From: Geomonas silvestris
GTDB taxonomy: Bacteria > Desulfobacterota > Desulfuromonadia > Geobacterales > Geobacteraceae
Reading direction: 5' to 3'
Length of the DNA stretch: 64,000 bases
Assembly (NCBI RefSeq): GCF_014193515.1
Contig: NZ_BLXX01000005.1
Coordinates: 248,001-312,000, forward strand
Part shown: positions 1 to 10,985 of the stretch, piece after piece
Layout: every line of letters starts with the position of its first letter
How positions within the stretch are numbered: position 1 is the first letter of the stretch
Notes under the pieces: model-generated
The model's input: only the letters and a program-made list of their open reading frames with translations
The model's database searches: none
What the model was told of the DNA's origin: nothing
Made by a program: the position numbers and the translations under genes

Positions 1-44
1 CCGGTCGCCAGTTGACGGCGCCATGAGCCTTTTTAAGCCCCACG

Positions 45-243
45 TAAGCTAAAATTCCCGTTCCTAAACTACAATTTCCCAAAGTTAAGCCGAGAACTGC
101 CAATAGTTATGCGGAGCATGCCTCGCGATAAGCTAAAATTCCGCATTTTAGCTTACACAGGCGTCGTTAAGCAAAATGCCCGGCGATTTAACTAAATCAC
201 GCGCGTTTTAAACTAATTGCCCTCTTGTTTAGCTAAAATTTTG
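45..243 (+). repeat. Phased degenerate repeat array, ~20-21 bp period
   Basis: Units begin near 45, 65, 86, 108 (weak), 129, 168, 188, 209 and 229, so the spacing is 20-21 bp, or twice that where one slot is skipped. The best copies are at 45-59, 129-143 and 229-240; others keep TTAA(G/A)C and an A-rich middle. At 129-155 one unit is paired with an inverted copy, giving an 11 bp perfect inverted repeat (TAAGCTAAAAT, 129-139 and 145-155) around a 5 bp spacer. A period of two helical turns puts all units on one face of the DNA, as expected for cooperative protein binding. Confidence 0.7.
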
Positions 244-436
244 CTCTCATTTGAAACGGTGCCGCTGTGGCGTGGGAAATCGCCAGGTCACATTTCAAAA
301 AACAAGGCTGCCAGAGTAAGAAAATGGCCTGACAAACATAAAGAGAGGCCCGGTTTAAAAAAAAGGAGGGGCGCGCTGCCTCGTGGTCAGGCTCTCAAGT
401 CTTTTTTTGCCGAGCGAACGAAGGTGATTCGCTTTT

Positions 437-520
437 TTAAGTTAAACAGCCGTCACTTTGCTTAATGCTGCCCCTCTATTAGAAAAAACGGTCCTATCTT
501 AGAAAAGAAAATGCTCTACA
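437..520 (-). repeat. Opposed cluster of the same repeat, ending in ACA
   Basis: Read on the - strand from 520, the sequence starts TGTAGAGC and then shows units at roughly 20 bp steps. The unit covering about 453-467 reads TTAAGCAAAGTGACGG, very close to the + strand unit at 167-182 (TTAAGCAAAATGCCCG). The unit near 437-446 matches that at 187-203. The opposite orientation relative to the 45-243 cluster is the main reason to think of paired element ends. A further TTAGA just outside (521-525) might belong to a target duplication, which cannot be tested because the other end is off the window. Confidence 0.5.
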
Positions 521-760
521 TTAGAGATGAGGGCACGGTACTGAGCCGTCGGACCGGGAGCATCTGTCGGGGATCGGCGCGGCGCGGGTGGAAAGTTCCG
601 GGCATTTCGGTTAGTTGGCAGCAGTTGCCCCACCACGGGTGAACTCGGACAAAACCGGACGATGTTGCTGAAGGAGCTGATCCTGGTTAGGCCGAATCCC
701 CGCAGGCGATGACCGAGGTGTTTTTTGCAGCGAAAGATCGACCCGCAACGGGGAAAAAGG
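521..760. other. GC-rich intergenic stretch, nothing recognised
   Basis: About 240 bp between the repeat clusters and the hppA promoter. It is clearly more GC-rich than the repeats to its left. Short complementary segments exist (for example CTCGG at 644-648 with CCGAG at 713-717, followed by six T at 721-726), but I could not match it to a known riboswitch or small RNA, and the minus-strand reading frames over it are not convincing. Confidence 0.4.
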
Positions 761-790
761 TTGACAAAATGAGAGCTTTCCGATAACAAT
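761..790 (+). promoter_or_regulatory. Sigma-70 promoter for hppA
   Basis: A perfect -35 TTGACA (761-766) is followed after 18 bp by AACAAT (785-790), which matches four of six -10 positions. It leaves a leader of about 65 nt before the hppA ribosome-binding site. Confidence 0.55.
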
Positions 791-860
791 CACCCGTTTT
801 TGAGACCTCTAGAATAAGTAAGGCCTTCGCAAGAGGCATATTAAATAGGAGGATTTGTTA

Positions 861-2900
<2,040 letters not shown>

Positions 2901-2923
2901 GAGCTGCACGACGTTACGGCATC

Positions 2924-2962
2924 AAAAAATGGCGTCCCGGTTTTCCGGGGCGCCATTTTTGT
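2924..2962 (+). terminator. Terminator of hppA
   Basis: The hairpin ATGGCGTCCCGG / CCGGGGCGCCAT has an A-run before it and TTTTTGTTT after it. It starts about 24 nt past the hppA stop and could act in both directions. Confidence 0.88.
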
Positions 2963-3491
2963 TTCTTCGCGAATTACGGGTGGGCGTGGTTAGATCCGCG
3001 CTACATATGGCTTTTCTTTTCCCTCCGAATCTGGTCCTTCCCCCCTTTCCTAAACTGACGTGAGAAACCGCGATTGCTCCCGTGCAGACGACGTTCTTGG
3101 TAAACACCCCCACCTGTGTCCGCTCTGCCTTTTTGGCATCTTGGACGGCCCTCTTAAAAGCATTACATGTAAATTGGATAACAATAATTAAACAATAAGC
3201 GTAAACAGCATGTCTTTTATTAATGTTCGTACCATTAATTTTCCTTGAAACGTAAGATTGCAAGTGGTATACACATGCCCCAAATACCTATAACGTAGGA
3301 TTGGAGCTGTCAGCGCCTCCCCTCTTTCCCTCCAGATTCATGGCTCCTGCGGTTTTCCGATGTCGTATGACAGGGACAGGATTATCGTCTAATTCGGTAA
3401 AAATCAATTAAAGCACATTGTTAATGTTCCTGTGTTGTATCTGCGCCGTATAAATGTCTGGTGGATCTTTGATGAATGCCTGGAGGGGGAA
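2963..3491. other. AT-rich intergenic region, no gene seen
   Basis: About 530 bp, noticeably AT-richer than the flanking genes, especially 3160-3270 and 3390-3460. It must contain the promoter of the giant repeat protein; TATAAA at 3449-3454 is a possible -10 but has no convincing -35. No structured RNA or gene was recognised. The low GC fits either a foreign segment or an A+T-rich regulatory region. Confidence 0.5.
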
Positions 3492-6400
3492 ATGAAAAAG
3501 AGAAGAGATGTCTGGTGCTTGCGAGTGCCGCTTATGGTCATGCTGCTGGGGTTGCTGTTCGTTAGTGCCCCTGCCTTCGCCATGACTGTCAGCGGGAAGG
3601 TTGCCAACAATTCCGGCGACACGGGACGTGTCTATGTCGGGCTGAAGCAGACCTGGGGAGGAAATTTCGTCTACTCGGTCAGTCTGCCCAATCCCGGCAC
3701 AACAGCCACCTCATTTGTCATAAAGGGGGTGGAAAACGGCAGCTACAACCTCTTCGCCTTTGTGGACCGGACCAACACCGGCGTCATGCATGCCAACGAC
3801 CCGGTAGTGCAAAGACCGGTTACCGTTTCAAACGCGAACTACAGTACCGGCAACCTCACGATCTCCGCCAAAAGCCTCGTGCTTCCCCCGGCAGCCCTGG
3901 ACAGTCCGGGAATTCTGCCGGCAAGCGGCTCTGCCGGTGTGGTCATCGATAATGTGACAGACGCAAACGGGGCCGTGATCGCCGACTCCTACAACGTCAG
4001 CTGCAATGGTGGAACCATCGTCAGAAACAACGTGCCGACGGTGAGCTTGACCGGTGACTCGGCGGTACTCGTCATAACGGGGCTAAGCAACGGGTCCACC
4101 TTCAGTTGTAATGCCACCCCGGTCATCAGGGGATCTGCCCGTTCGACTTACACGTCCGCCGACGGCAGCGGCACCATTGGCGACACCTGCAACACGTTCG
4201 GCACCTGCAGCTCCGGTGTTACCGTCTCCGGGAAGGTGAACTTCACCGGTTTCTCCTCTCTCAGCGGCAAAACCCTGCTGGTGGCGTTGACCACCTGGAA
4301 CGGGATGCCGTATGTAACCACCATAAGCAACCCTTCCGCCCAGCAGGCGTGGTCCATACCCGGGGTGCAGGCCAGCGCTTCGGCCTACCGGACCAGTCTG
4401 TACCTGATAGACAATGCAACGGGTGTCTGGCAGGGACAGATCAACGAGCGGACCGAACAGGCGCGGTTGACGGTCGAAGGCGGTGACAATGTCATCGCCC
4501 CCACTCAGAACTTCCCCTTGCGCAACACTGCCATGTCGGTAAGCGTCGTTTCGCAGTACGGCCCCTACAACACCGACCCCGTCTTCTCCCTCATGTTCGA
4601 CACCTTCTGGAACCAGAAGCGACCGGTCAACATAACCTTGAGCAACGTGACAGGCACGGCACTTCCGGCGGAAGGGGTTTCCTGCGCAGGTATGGACGGC
4701 CTGAGGGTTTTTACCGGGAGCAACCGACCGACCTCGGACGACAGCTATCAGGCGAGCCTGGAGTACAGCGATGGCAGCTCGGAGATTCAGCCCCTGAAGG
4801 TGATTAAGGGGGGGAGCCAGGAAACGCTGACCCAAAGCTTCCCCGTGGGGAACGTGAGGATGCCTGACCTGTCCAACCCGGTTTACGCCTGGCATTACGG
4901 GATCCCTACCGGAATGATCCCTTTTACCTCCTCCGTCTATTCCGGCAATCAGTTCCTCGAGAACCTGACTTCTGCCAGCAACTGGCTGACCCTCCCCGGT
5001 TCATCGCTTAACTTGAACTCGCAAACCTGGCTCACGACCGAGTTGCAGGATGTGATGGGTGACGCGATCGAGTTCTCCGGGGACTTCACCCCTGTCGGCT
5101 CGGGACCGGTCATCTCGAACTTCACGCCTACCTCGGGCCCTGGCGGCGCCACGGTCACCATCAACGGGAGCGGCTTCACTTCTGCCACGCGGGTAACCTT
5201 CAACGGGATTGCCGACAAGAGCTTCAGCGTGGTAAGCGGCAACCAGATCATCGCCCATGTCCCGGGAGGTGCTTCCCGCGGGCCGATCACGGTTACCGAC
5301 AACAACCAGGTCACCGGCGCCTCCAGCGCTCCCTTCGAGAAGACCGTTACCGTGGCCGGCACCTTGACCAATATTTCCAATGCCGGGGTGAACGGCGTAA
5401 CGGTACGGGCAATCGGCGGGGGAGTCCCCATTACCGCGACCTCGGCGACCAGCGGCGGGGTCGCCGGCAACTACAGCTTCAACGTGCCGGCCGGCGTGCC
5501 GCTGCAGTACAAGATGCACGACACAAGCGGTACCTACCTGGACTCCTACAGCAAGCTGATCACGGCAACCAACAACTATGACGGCAGCTACGCCATGATC
5601 AGGACCAGTGACCTGACGGGGTGGGCGGCTGTCGATGCTTCCTTCACCGCAGTGGCCAACGGCAGCGCCGGCCTGATCCGCGGGCGGGTGGCCACCCCTG
5701 CAGATGTGAATCTAAGCGGTGCCACCGTCCAGGTGATGAGTAAGAACCACCCCGGCGGCAGCCCCAGCTACAAGGTCATCTACGGCAACGGCAGTAACGC
5801 TCCCGACACCACCAAGACCGCAACCTCCTCGGACGGACGTTTCTTCGTGACGGGGATCGAGCAGGGCGACATCGTCTATGCCCAGGTCACCCTGGCCGGA
5901 TACGCCTTCCAGGATACCTTCTACCAGGTGTACAACGGCAGCGTCAGCGGCGGAAAGGTCAACGGCGACCTGATGCCCAACCAACTTACATTGACCCCGA
6001 ACGGCGGGCAGGTGGCGCTGCAGCAGACCGTGACGGTATCCTGGGATCCCGCCCTTACCGGCACGCTTTTCTACACCACCGACGGAAGCAACCCGAGGTC
6101 CAACGGCACCGGCATCCCGGTGGCCAATGCCACCTCCGCCTCGTTTACCCTCACCGCCGAGGGGAGCCAGATGGTGCGCTGCATCCTGAAGAACAACGCC
6201 GGGGTGTTCGGTGACGAGGTGCAGACCAGCTTCTACGTCATGCAGGACACGATCCCGCCGCAGGTGATCATCATGCCGCCGGGAACCGCCTTTGGCTCGG
6301 GCTACGGCTACAGCAACACCCTGCCGATTCCCGTCACCTTCATATCGGATGAACCGGCGACCATCTGGTTCACCACCGACGGTTCGGATCCCTTCACCTC

Positions 6401-9400
6401 TGCTTCCCGCCTCTCCGTGGTGGTGCCGACGGTGGGGGGCAGCGTCAGTGTTCCCCCGGTTGCCGACGGTACCACCGTGAAGTTCTATGGCATCGACCTG
6501 GCTAACAACCAGTCGCAGGAACGCATCGTAACGATGATCTTCGACAACACGGCTCCGGTCATCGGCACGGTCTCCCCCAACAGCTTCTCCGGCACGAATG
6601 CCTTCAACGCGACCAACGCCTCGTTCTTCATCACAGCCACCGACAACTCCAGTCCCAACGTGCTGCTCTGGTACCTGGTGACCGACACTACCGCGCCCCC
6701 CGCCGTTAACGCGACGGGGTGGAGCACCAGCCCGATCGTGACCGTGACGGTACCTGGCGAAGGTTCCTACAACAGGTACGCCTGGGTTAAGGATGAGGCG
6801 GGGAACCTCTCGCAGTACCGGCTCCTCAGCTTCACCGTGGACATGACCCCGCCGGCGCGACCGATAATCACCCCCTTTGCCAACAACCGCAGCAACTCCC
6901 AGCAGCTCTACCTAGCGGGAACCGCCGAGGCCAATGCCACCGTCACCGTGTACGACGGGGGGACCGCTCTTCCCGCGGTCGCCGCCAACGGCCAAGGTGC
7001 CTGGGGCATGAACTGGTTCTTCGGCGAAGGGACCACCCATACCCTTACGGCAACAGCCACCGACGTCGCCGGCAACACCGGACTCGCCTCGCAGCCGGTC
7101 ACCGTGACGGTGGACAGCCTACCCCCGACGACCAGCGCCTCTTCGAACCCGCCGCTTCCCGGCACCGGCTTCTACACCCCGGGAACTGCAGTAACCGTCA
7201 CCCTTACCGCGAGCGAAACGGCCACCGTGTACTACACCACCAACGGGGTCGATCCGAACCCGGCCGCCTGCACCGGGGCCTGCAAGTCGGGAGCCTCGCC
7301 CCTGCAGATCCCGATCACCAACTCCACCACCTTCAAGTTCCTGAGCGTGGATACCGCGGGGAACGTGGAGAGCTCCGTCAATACCGTCAGCTACAGTTAC
7401 GGTCAGCCGACGATCACCACGGTGCAGCAGGCTAACGCACCGGTAACCTACACCCCGGGGAACTCGACCCTCACCCTGACCGCGATCGTGACCTCCGCCT
7501 CCGCCCCGACCGGCACCGTCACCTTCCTGGTGGACGGGATTGCCGTCGGGAGCCCGGTGGCCCTCGATGGGAGCGGCATTGCGACCCAGAACTACACCGG
7601 GGTCGTTGCTGCCGGCACGCACATTATAGTCGCCAATTTCTCCGGGAACGCACAGTTCTCGGCGAGCCTCGCTACGACGAGCTTCAACGTCGCCAAGGCA
7701 ACGGCGACCCTCAGCGCAGGCTCGATCTCACGTACCTACACGGGTGCGCTGCAGAGCGTCCCCTACACCACCACTCCGCCGGGACTCGCCGCCAGCTTCT
7801 CCTTCAGCCAGGGCGGGATTGCCGCGCTTCCGCTCAACGCGGGGAGCTACGATTTCAGCGGCTCGATCGAGGACCCGAACTACCAGGGGAGCGCCACCGG
7901 CACTTTGGTCATCCAGAAAGCGTCGCTTAGTATCACTGCGGGGAGCACGGTCGTCGCCAACAGGGCTTACAACGGCACTACCGCGGCAACCATCACGAGC
8001 CCCGGTACCCTGAGCGGGATACTCGCCCAGGACAACGTGACCCTCACGGGCGGGATTGCTGCATTCGGCGATGCCACCGTCGGCAACGCGAAGGTAGTCA
8101 GCGTGACCGGGCTTACCTTAAGCGGCACCGGTGCCGGGAATTACACCCTGAGCGGCAGCACGGCAACCGCCACTGCCAACATCACCCAGGCACTCCTGAC
8201 CGTAACTGCGGACCCCGCCAGCATGGTCTACGGATCGGTCGATCCGCTCTTCACCTACCGGGTAACCGGTACCCTGTACGGCAGCGACGCCCTGACCGGC
8301 GCCCTCGGCCGTAGCGCGGGGCTAAGTGTCGCGGGAAGCCCGTATGCCATCAACCAGGGCACCCTGAGCGCGGGTGCCAACTACAGCATCAACTTCGTCC
8401 CGGCGAGCCTCACGGTGACGGCGAAGCCGCTCACCATCAACGGCATCACCGCGAACAGCAAGGTGTACGACGGCACCCGGAGCGCGACGCTCAACACCGG
8501 TGCGGTCAGCCTGACCGGCGTGGTTGCTAGCGATGCGGTTTCCCTCTCCGGTACCGCGACGGGAACCTTCGACACCAAGAATGCCGGCACCGGCAAGACG
8601 GTCAGCTTCAGCGGCCTGAGCCTCACCGGCGCCGCCGCCGGCAACTACAGCATCACCACCACGGCGAGTACGACCGCCAACATCACCCCGGCGCAGCTTA
8701 GCGTCAACGCCGGAACGACTGTCGTTGGGAACAAAGGCTACGACGGCACGACCGCCGCCACCATCACCTCCGCCGGAACCCTGAGCGGAATCCTGAGCCC
8801 CGACGTGGTTACCCTGGGGGGCGGCAGCGCCAACTTCGCCGATCCCAACGCGGGCAACGGTAAGACCGTCAACATCGTCGGACTCACCCTGGGCGGGACC
8901 GACGCCGGCAACTACGCCCTGGCAAGCGCCACGGCAACTACCACGGCGAACATCGCCAAGGCCCCGCTTACGGTCACTGCGGATCCGGCCAGCAAGGTCT
9001 ACGGGGCTGCCGATCCTGTCCTTGGCTACCGGAGCACCGGCACCCTGTACGGCAGCGATGCGCTGACCGGGGCACTGGGGCGCGCCGGCGGCGAGAGCGT
9101 GGCGGGAAGCCCGTACGCCATTAACCTCGGGACCCTGAGCGCGGGTGCCAACTACAGCATCAACTTCGTCCCGGCGAACCTCGCGGTGACCGCGAAGCAG
9201 CTCGTCATCAACGGCATAACCGCGAACAACAAGGTGTACGACGGCACCCGGAGCGCCACGCTCAATAACGGTGCGGTCAGCCTGACCGGCGTGGTAGGCA
9301 GCGATGCGGTTTCCCTCTCCGGTACCGCGACGGGAACCTTCGACACCAAGAACGTCGGCACCGGCAAGACGGTCAGCTTCAGCGGCCTGAGCCTCACCGG

Positions 9401-10958
9401 CGCCGCAGCCGGCAACTACAGCATCGGCACCACGGCAAACACTACCGCCAGCATCACCCCGGCGCAGCTTAGCGTCAACGCCGGAACGACTGTCGTTGGG
9501 AACAAGGGCTACGACGGTACGACAGCCGCCATAATCACCAGCGCCGGGACGCTGAGCGGAATCCTGAGCCCCGACGTGGTAACCCTGGGAGGCGGCAGCG
9601 CCAACTTCGCCGATCCCAACGCGGGCAACGGCAAGACCGTCAACATCGTCGGGCTCACCCTGGGCGGGACCGACGCCGGCAACTACGCCCTGACAAACGC
9701 CACGGCAACTGCCACGGCGAACATCACCAAGGCCCCGCTTACGGTCACTGCGGATCCGGCCAGCAAGGTCTACGGGGCTGCCGATCCTGTCCTTGGCTAC
9801 CGGAGCACCGGCACCCTGTACGGCAGCGATGCGCTTACCGGGACGCTGGGGCGCACCGGCGGCGAGGGCGTGGCGGGGAGCCCGTACGCCATTAACCTCG
9901 GGACCCTGAGCGCGGGTGCCAACTACAGCATCAGCTTCGTCCCGGCGAACTTCGCGGTGACCGCGAAGCCGCTCGTCATCAACGGCATAACCGCGAACAA
10001 CAAGGTCTACGACGGCACCCGGAGCGCCACGCTCAATAACGGTGCGGTCAGCCTGAGCGGCGTGGTGGGTGGCGATGCGGTCTCCCTCTCCGGTACCGCG
10101 ACGGGTAGCTTCGACACCAAGAACGCCGGCACCGGCAAGACGGTCAGCTTCAGCGGCCTGAGCCTCACCGGCGCCGCAGCCGGCAACTACAGCATCGGCA
10201 CCACGGCGAGCACCACTGCCGACATCACACCGGCGCCGCTTACCGTCAACCCCGGGACCAGCGTTGTCGCCAACAAGGTCTATGACGGCAGCACCGCGAC
10301 GACCATTACCAGCGCCGGGACCCTGAGCGGGGTCATCGCCCCTGACCTGGTTACCGTAGGGGGGGGCAGCGCCAACTTCGCCGATCCCAACGCGGGCAAC
10401 GGAAAGACCGTCACCATTGCCGGTCTCACCCTGGGCGGGGCGGACGCTGCCAACTACACCCTCGCCGGCGGCGCCACCGCTACCGCAAATATCGCCAAGG
10501 CGGGACAAACCATCAGCTTCTCCACGGCGCTCGTGGACAAGGTGGTTGGGGACCCGCAGTTCGACTTTACGGCAACTGCCAATTCCGGCTTGCCGGTAAC
10601 CATCAGCGTGACCGGACCGGCGACCTATTTGGCACCGACACTGGCGCTCCAGACCCCTGCGCTGGTTCCGACCAGTGCGGCTGACTATACGGTCACCGTG
10701 ACGGCAACCCAGCCAGGAGACGCCAACCACAACCCAGCCACCCTGAGCGGCACGTTCAAGGTGCTGCAGCTTGGGGATATCACCCATGACGGTTCGGTTA
10801 CCATTGCCGACGCCATGGAGTACCTGAAGGTGGCCTTGCATCTGGATTCGCCTCCGGGTTTCACCCGCAACATCATCCTTGACGGAAGCAACCGATCGGT
10901 AATAGATGTACGCGACGTGCTCCTTGTGCTGCAAAAGGTTGTTGCCCAACCCATCTAA
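3492..10958 (+). CDS. Giant secreted MBG/YDG-repeat protein with C-terminal dockerin-like module
   Basis: 2,488 residues. The ATG at 3492 is chosen because GGAGGGGG precedes it and the next 30 residues form a signal peptide (cleavage after APAFA). Then come beta-sandwich segments (31-530), an IPT/TIG domain (about 539-620), a carboxypeptidase-regulatory-like fold, chitobiase-type FTTDGSDP motifs near 850, 958 and 1250, a bacterial Ig domain (about 1121-1220), an Ig-like domain (about 1306-1400), and a long run of alternating YDG (KVYDGT) and MBG (SKVYGAADP) domains (about 1400-2336). The last 63 residues (about 2426-2488) hold a calcium-loop motif GDITHDGSVTIADAM and a degenerate second copy, as in type I dockerins. 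Such architecture suggests an extracellular adhesin or scaffold. The binding partner is probably the next gene. The signal peptide makes it a plausible T2SS substrate, but that is inference. Confidence 0.9.
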   Translation: MKKRRDVWCLRVPLMVMLLGLLFVSAPAFAMTVSGKVANNSGDTGRVYVGLKQTWGGNFVYSVSLPNPGTTATSFVIKGVENGSYNLFAFVDRTNTGVMHANDPVVQRPVTVSNANYSTGNLTISAKSLVLPPAALDSPGILPASGSAGVVIDNVTDANGAVIADSYNVSCNGGTIVRNNVPTVSLTGDSAVLVITGLSNGSTFSCNATPVIRGSARSTYTSADGSGTIGDTCNTFGTCSSGVTVSGKVNFTGFSSLSGKTLLVALTTWNGMPYVTTISNPSAQQAWSIPGVQASASAYRTSLYLIDNATGVWQGQINERTEQARLTVEGGDNVIAPTQNFPLRNTAMSVSVVSQYGPYNTDPVFSLMFDTFWNQKRPVNITLSNVTGTALPAEGVSCAGMDGLRVFTGSNRPTSDDSYQASLEYSDGSSEIQPLKVIKGGSQETLTQSFPVGNVRMPDLSNPVYAWHYGIPTGMIPFTSSVYSGNQFLENLTSASNWLTLPGSSLNLNSQTWLTTELQDVMGDAIEFSGDFTPVGSGPVISNFTPTSGPGGATVTINGSGFTSATRVTFNGIADKSFSVVSGNQIIAHVPGGASRGPITVTDNNQVTGASSAPFEKTVTVAGTLTNISNAGVNGVTVRAIGGGVPITATSATSGGVAGNYSFNVPAGVPLQYKMHDTSGTYLDSYSKLITATNNYDGSYAMIRTSDLTGWAAVDASFTAVANGSAGLIRGRVATPADVNLSGATVQVMSKNHPGGSPSYKVIYGNGSNAPDTTKTATSSDGRFFVTGIEQGDIVYAQVTLAGYAFQDTFYQVYNGSVSGGKVNGDLMPNQLTLTPNGGQVALQQTVTVSWDPALTGTLFYTTDGSNPRSNGTGIPVANATSASFTLTAEGSQMVRCILKNNAGVFGDEVQTSFYVMQDTIPPQVIIMPPGTAFGSGYGYSNTLPIPVTFISDEPATIWFTTDGSDPFTSASRLSVVVPTVGGSVSVPPVADGTTVKFYGIDLANNQSQERIVTMIFDNTAPVIGTVSPNSFSGTNAFNATNASFFITATDNSSPNVLLWYLVTDTTAPPAVNATGWSTSPIVTVTVPGEGSYNRYAWVKDEAGNLSQYRLLSFTVDMTPPARPIITPFANNRSNSQQLYLAGTAEANATVTVYDGGTALPAVAANGQGAWGMNWFFGEGTTHTLTATATDVAGNTGLASQPVTVTVDSLPPTTSASSNPPLPGTGFYTPGTAVTVTLTASETATVYYTTNGVDPNPAACTGACKSGASPLQIPITNSTTFKFLSVDTAGNVESSVNTVSYSYGQPTITTVQQANAPVTYTPGNSTLTLTAIVTSASAPTGTVTFLVDGIAVGSPVALDGSGIATQNYTGVVAAGTHIIVANFSGNAQFSASLATTSFNVAKATATLSAGSISRTYTGALQSVPYTTTPPGLAASFSFSQGGIAALPLNAGSYDFSGSIEDPNYQGSATGTLVIQKASLSITAGSTVVANRAYNGTTAATITSPGTLSGILAQDNVTLTGGIAAFGDATVGNAKVVSVTGLTLSGTGAGNYTLSGSTATATANITQALLTVTADPASMVYGSVDPLFTYRVTGTLYGSDALTGALGRSAGLSVAGSPYAINQGTLSAGANYSINFVPASLTVTAKPLTINGITANSKVYDGTRSATLNTGAVSLTGVVASDAVSLSGTATGTFDTKNAGTGKTVSFSGLSLTGAAAGNYSITTTASTTANITPAQLSVNAGTTVVGNKGYDGTTAATITSAGTLSGILSPDVVTLGGGSANFADPNAGNGKTVNIVGLTLGGTDAGNYALASATATTTANIAKAPLTVTADPASKVYGAADPVLGYRSTGTLYGSDALTGALGRAGGESVAGSPYAINLGTLSAGANYSINFVPANLAVTAKQLVINGITANNKVYDGTRSATLNNGAVSLTGVVGSDAVSLSGTATGTFDTKNVGTGKTVSFSGLSLTGAAAGNYSIGTTANTTASITPAQLSVNAGTTVVGNKGYDGTTAAIITSAGTLSGILSPDVVTLGGGSANFADPNAGNGKTVNIVGLTLGGTDAGNYALTNATATATANITKAPLTVTADPASKVYGAADPVLGYRSTGTLYGSDALTGTLGRTGGEGVAGSPYAINLGTLSAGANYSISFVPANFAVTAKPLVINGITANNKVYDGTRSATLNNGAVSLSGVVGGDAVSLSGTATGSFDTKNAGTGKTVSFSGLSLTGAAAGNYSIGTTASTTADITPAPLTVNPGTSVVANKVYDGSTATTITSAGTLSGVIAPDLVTVGGGSANFADPNAGNGKTVTIAGLTLGGADAANYTLAGGATATANIAKAGQTISFSTALVDKVVGDPQFDFTATANSGLPVTISVTGPATYLAPTLALQTPALVPTSAADYTVTVTATQPGDANHNPATLSGTFKVLQLGDITHDGSVTIADAMEYLKVALHLDSPPGFTRNIILDGSNRSVIDVRDVLLVLQKVVAQPI
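8421..10500 (+). repeat. 771-bp tandem repeats inside the giant protein gene
   Basis: The segment starting at GCGAAG recurs at 8421, 9192 and 9963, exactly 771 bp (257 codons) apart; the third copy diverges in its last part. Each unit encodes two YDG domains and one MBG domain. The copies are nearly identical over long stretches at DNA level, so they arose by recent in-frame duplication or are kept alike by gene conversion. Such a region can expand or contract and is prone to assembly collapse. Confidence 0.9.
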
Positions 10959-10985
10959 AGAACGATTTTTGAAGAGGGACTCTCT

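Larger units (their letters stand above)
1..520. mobile_element. Probable transposon ends or short non-autonomous element
   Basis: No credible gene lies here. Two clusters of degenerate repeats flank a spacer of about 190 bp. The first (45-243) reads TAAGCTAAAATTCCC-like on the + strand; the second (437-520) carries the same type of unit on the - strand and stops at ACA (518-520), so the - strand reads inward from TGTAGAGCATTTTC. Phased transposase-binding sites behind a TGT terminus are known for Tn7, Tn5053/Tn402 and Mu-like elements. The two clusters face each other, which would fit both ends of a small element that has lost its genes. The left terminus is outside the window, no transposase is visible, and the identity is inference. 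An alternative is an array of regulator or initiator binding sites. Confidence 0.45.

Noticed and set aside
45..243. CRISPR array
   Set aside because: Units are degenerate and evenly phased with no unique spacers or cas genes.
217..465. An 82-codon frame across the repeat region
   Set aside because: It runs through the phased repeats, lacks a ribosome site and has a composition unlike real proteins here.
2922..3263. A 113-codon minus-strand frame
   Set aside because: It runs into the hppA terminator and has no ribosome site or recognisable features.
8421..10500. CRISPR-like or assembly-artefact repeat
   Set aside because: The repeats are in frame, coding, and diverge in the third copy, so they are genuine protein modules.
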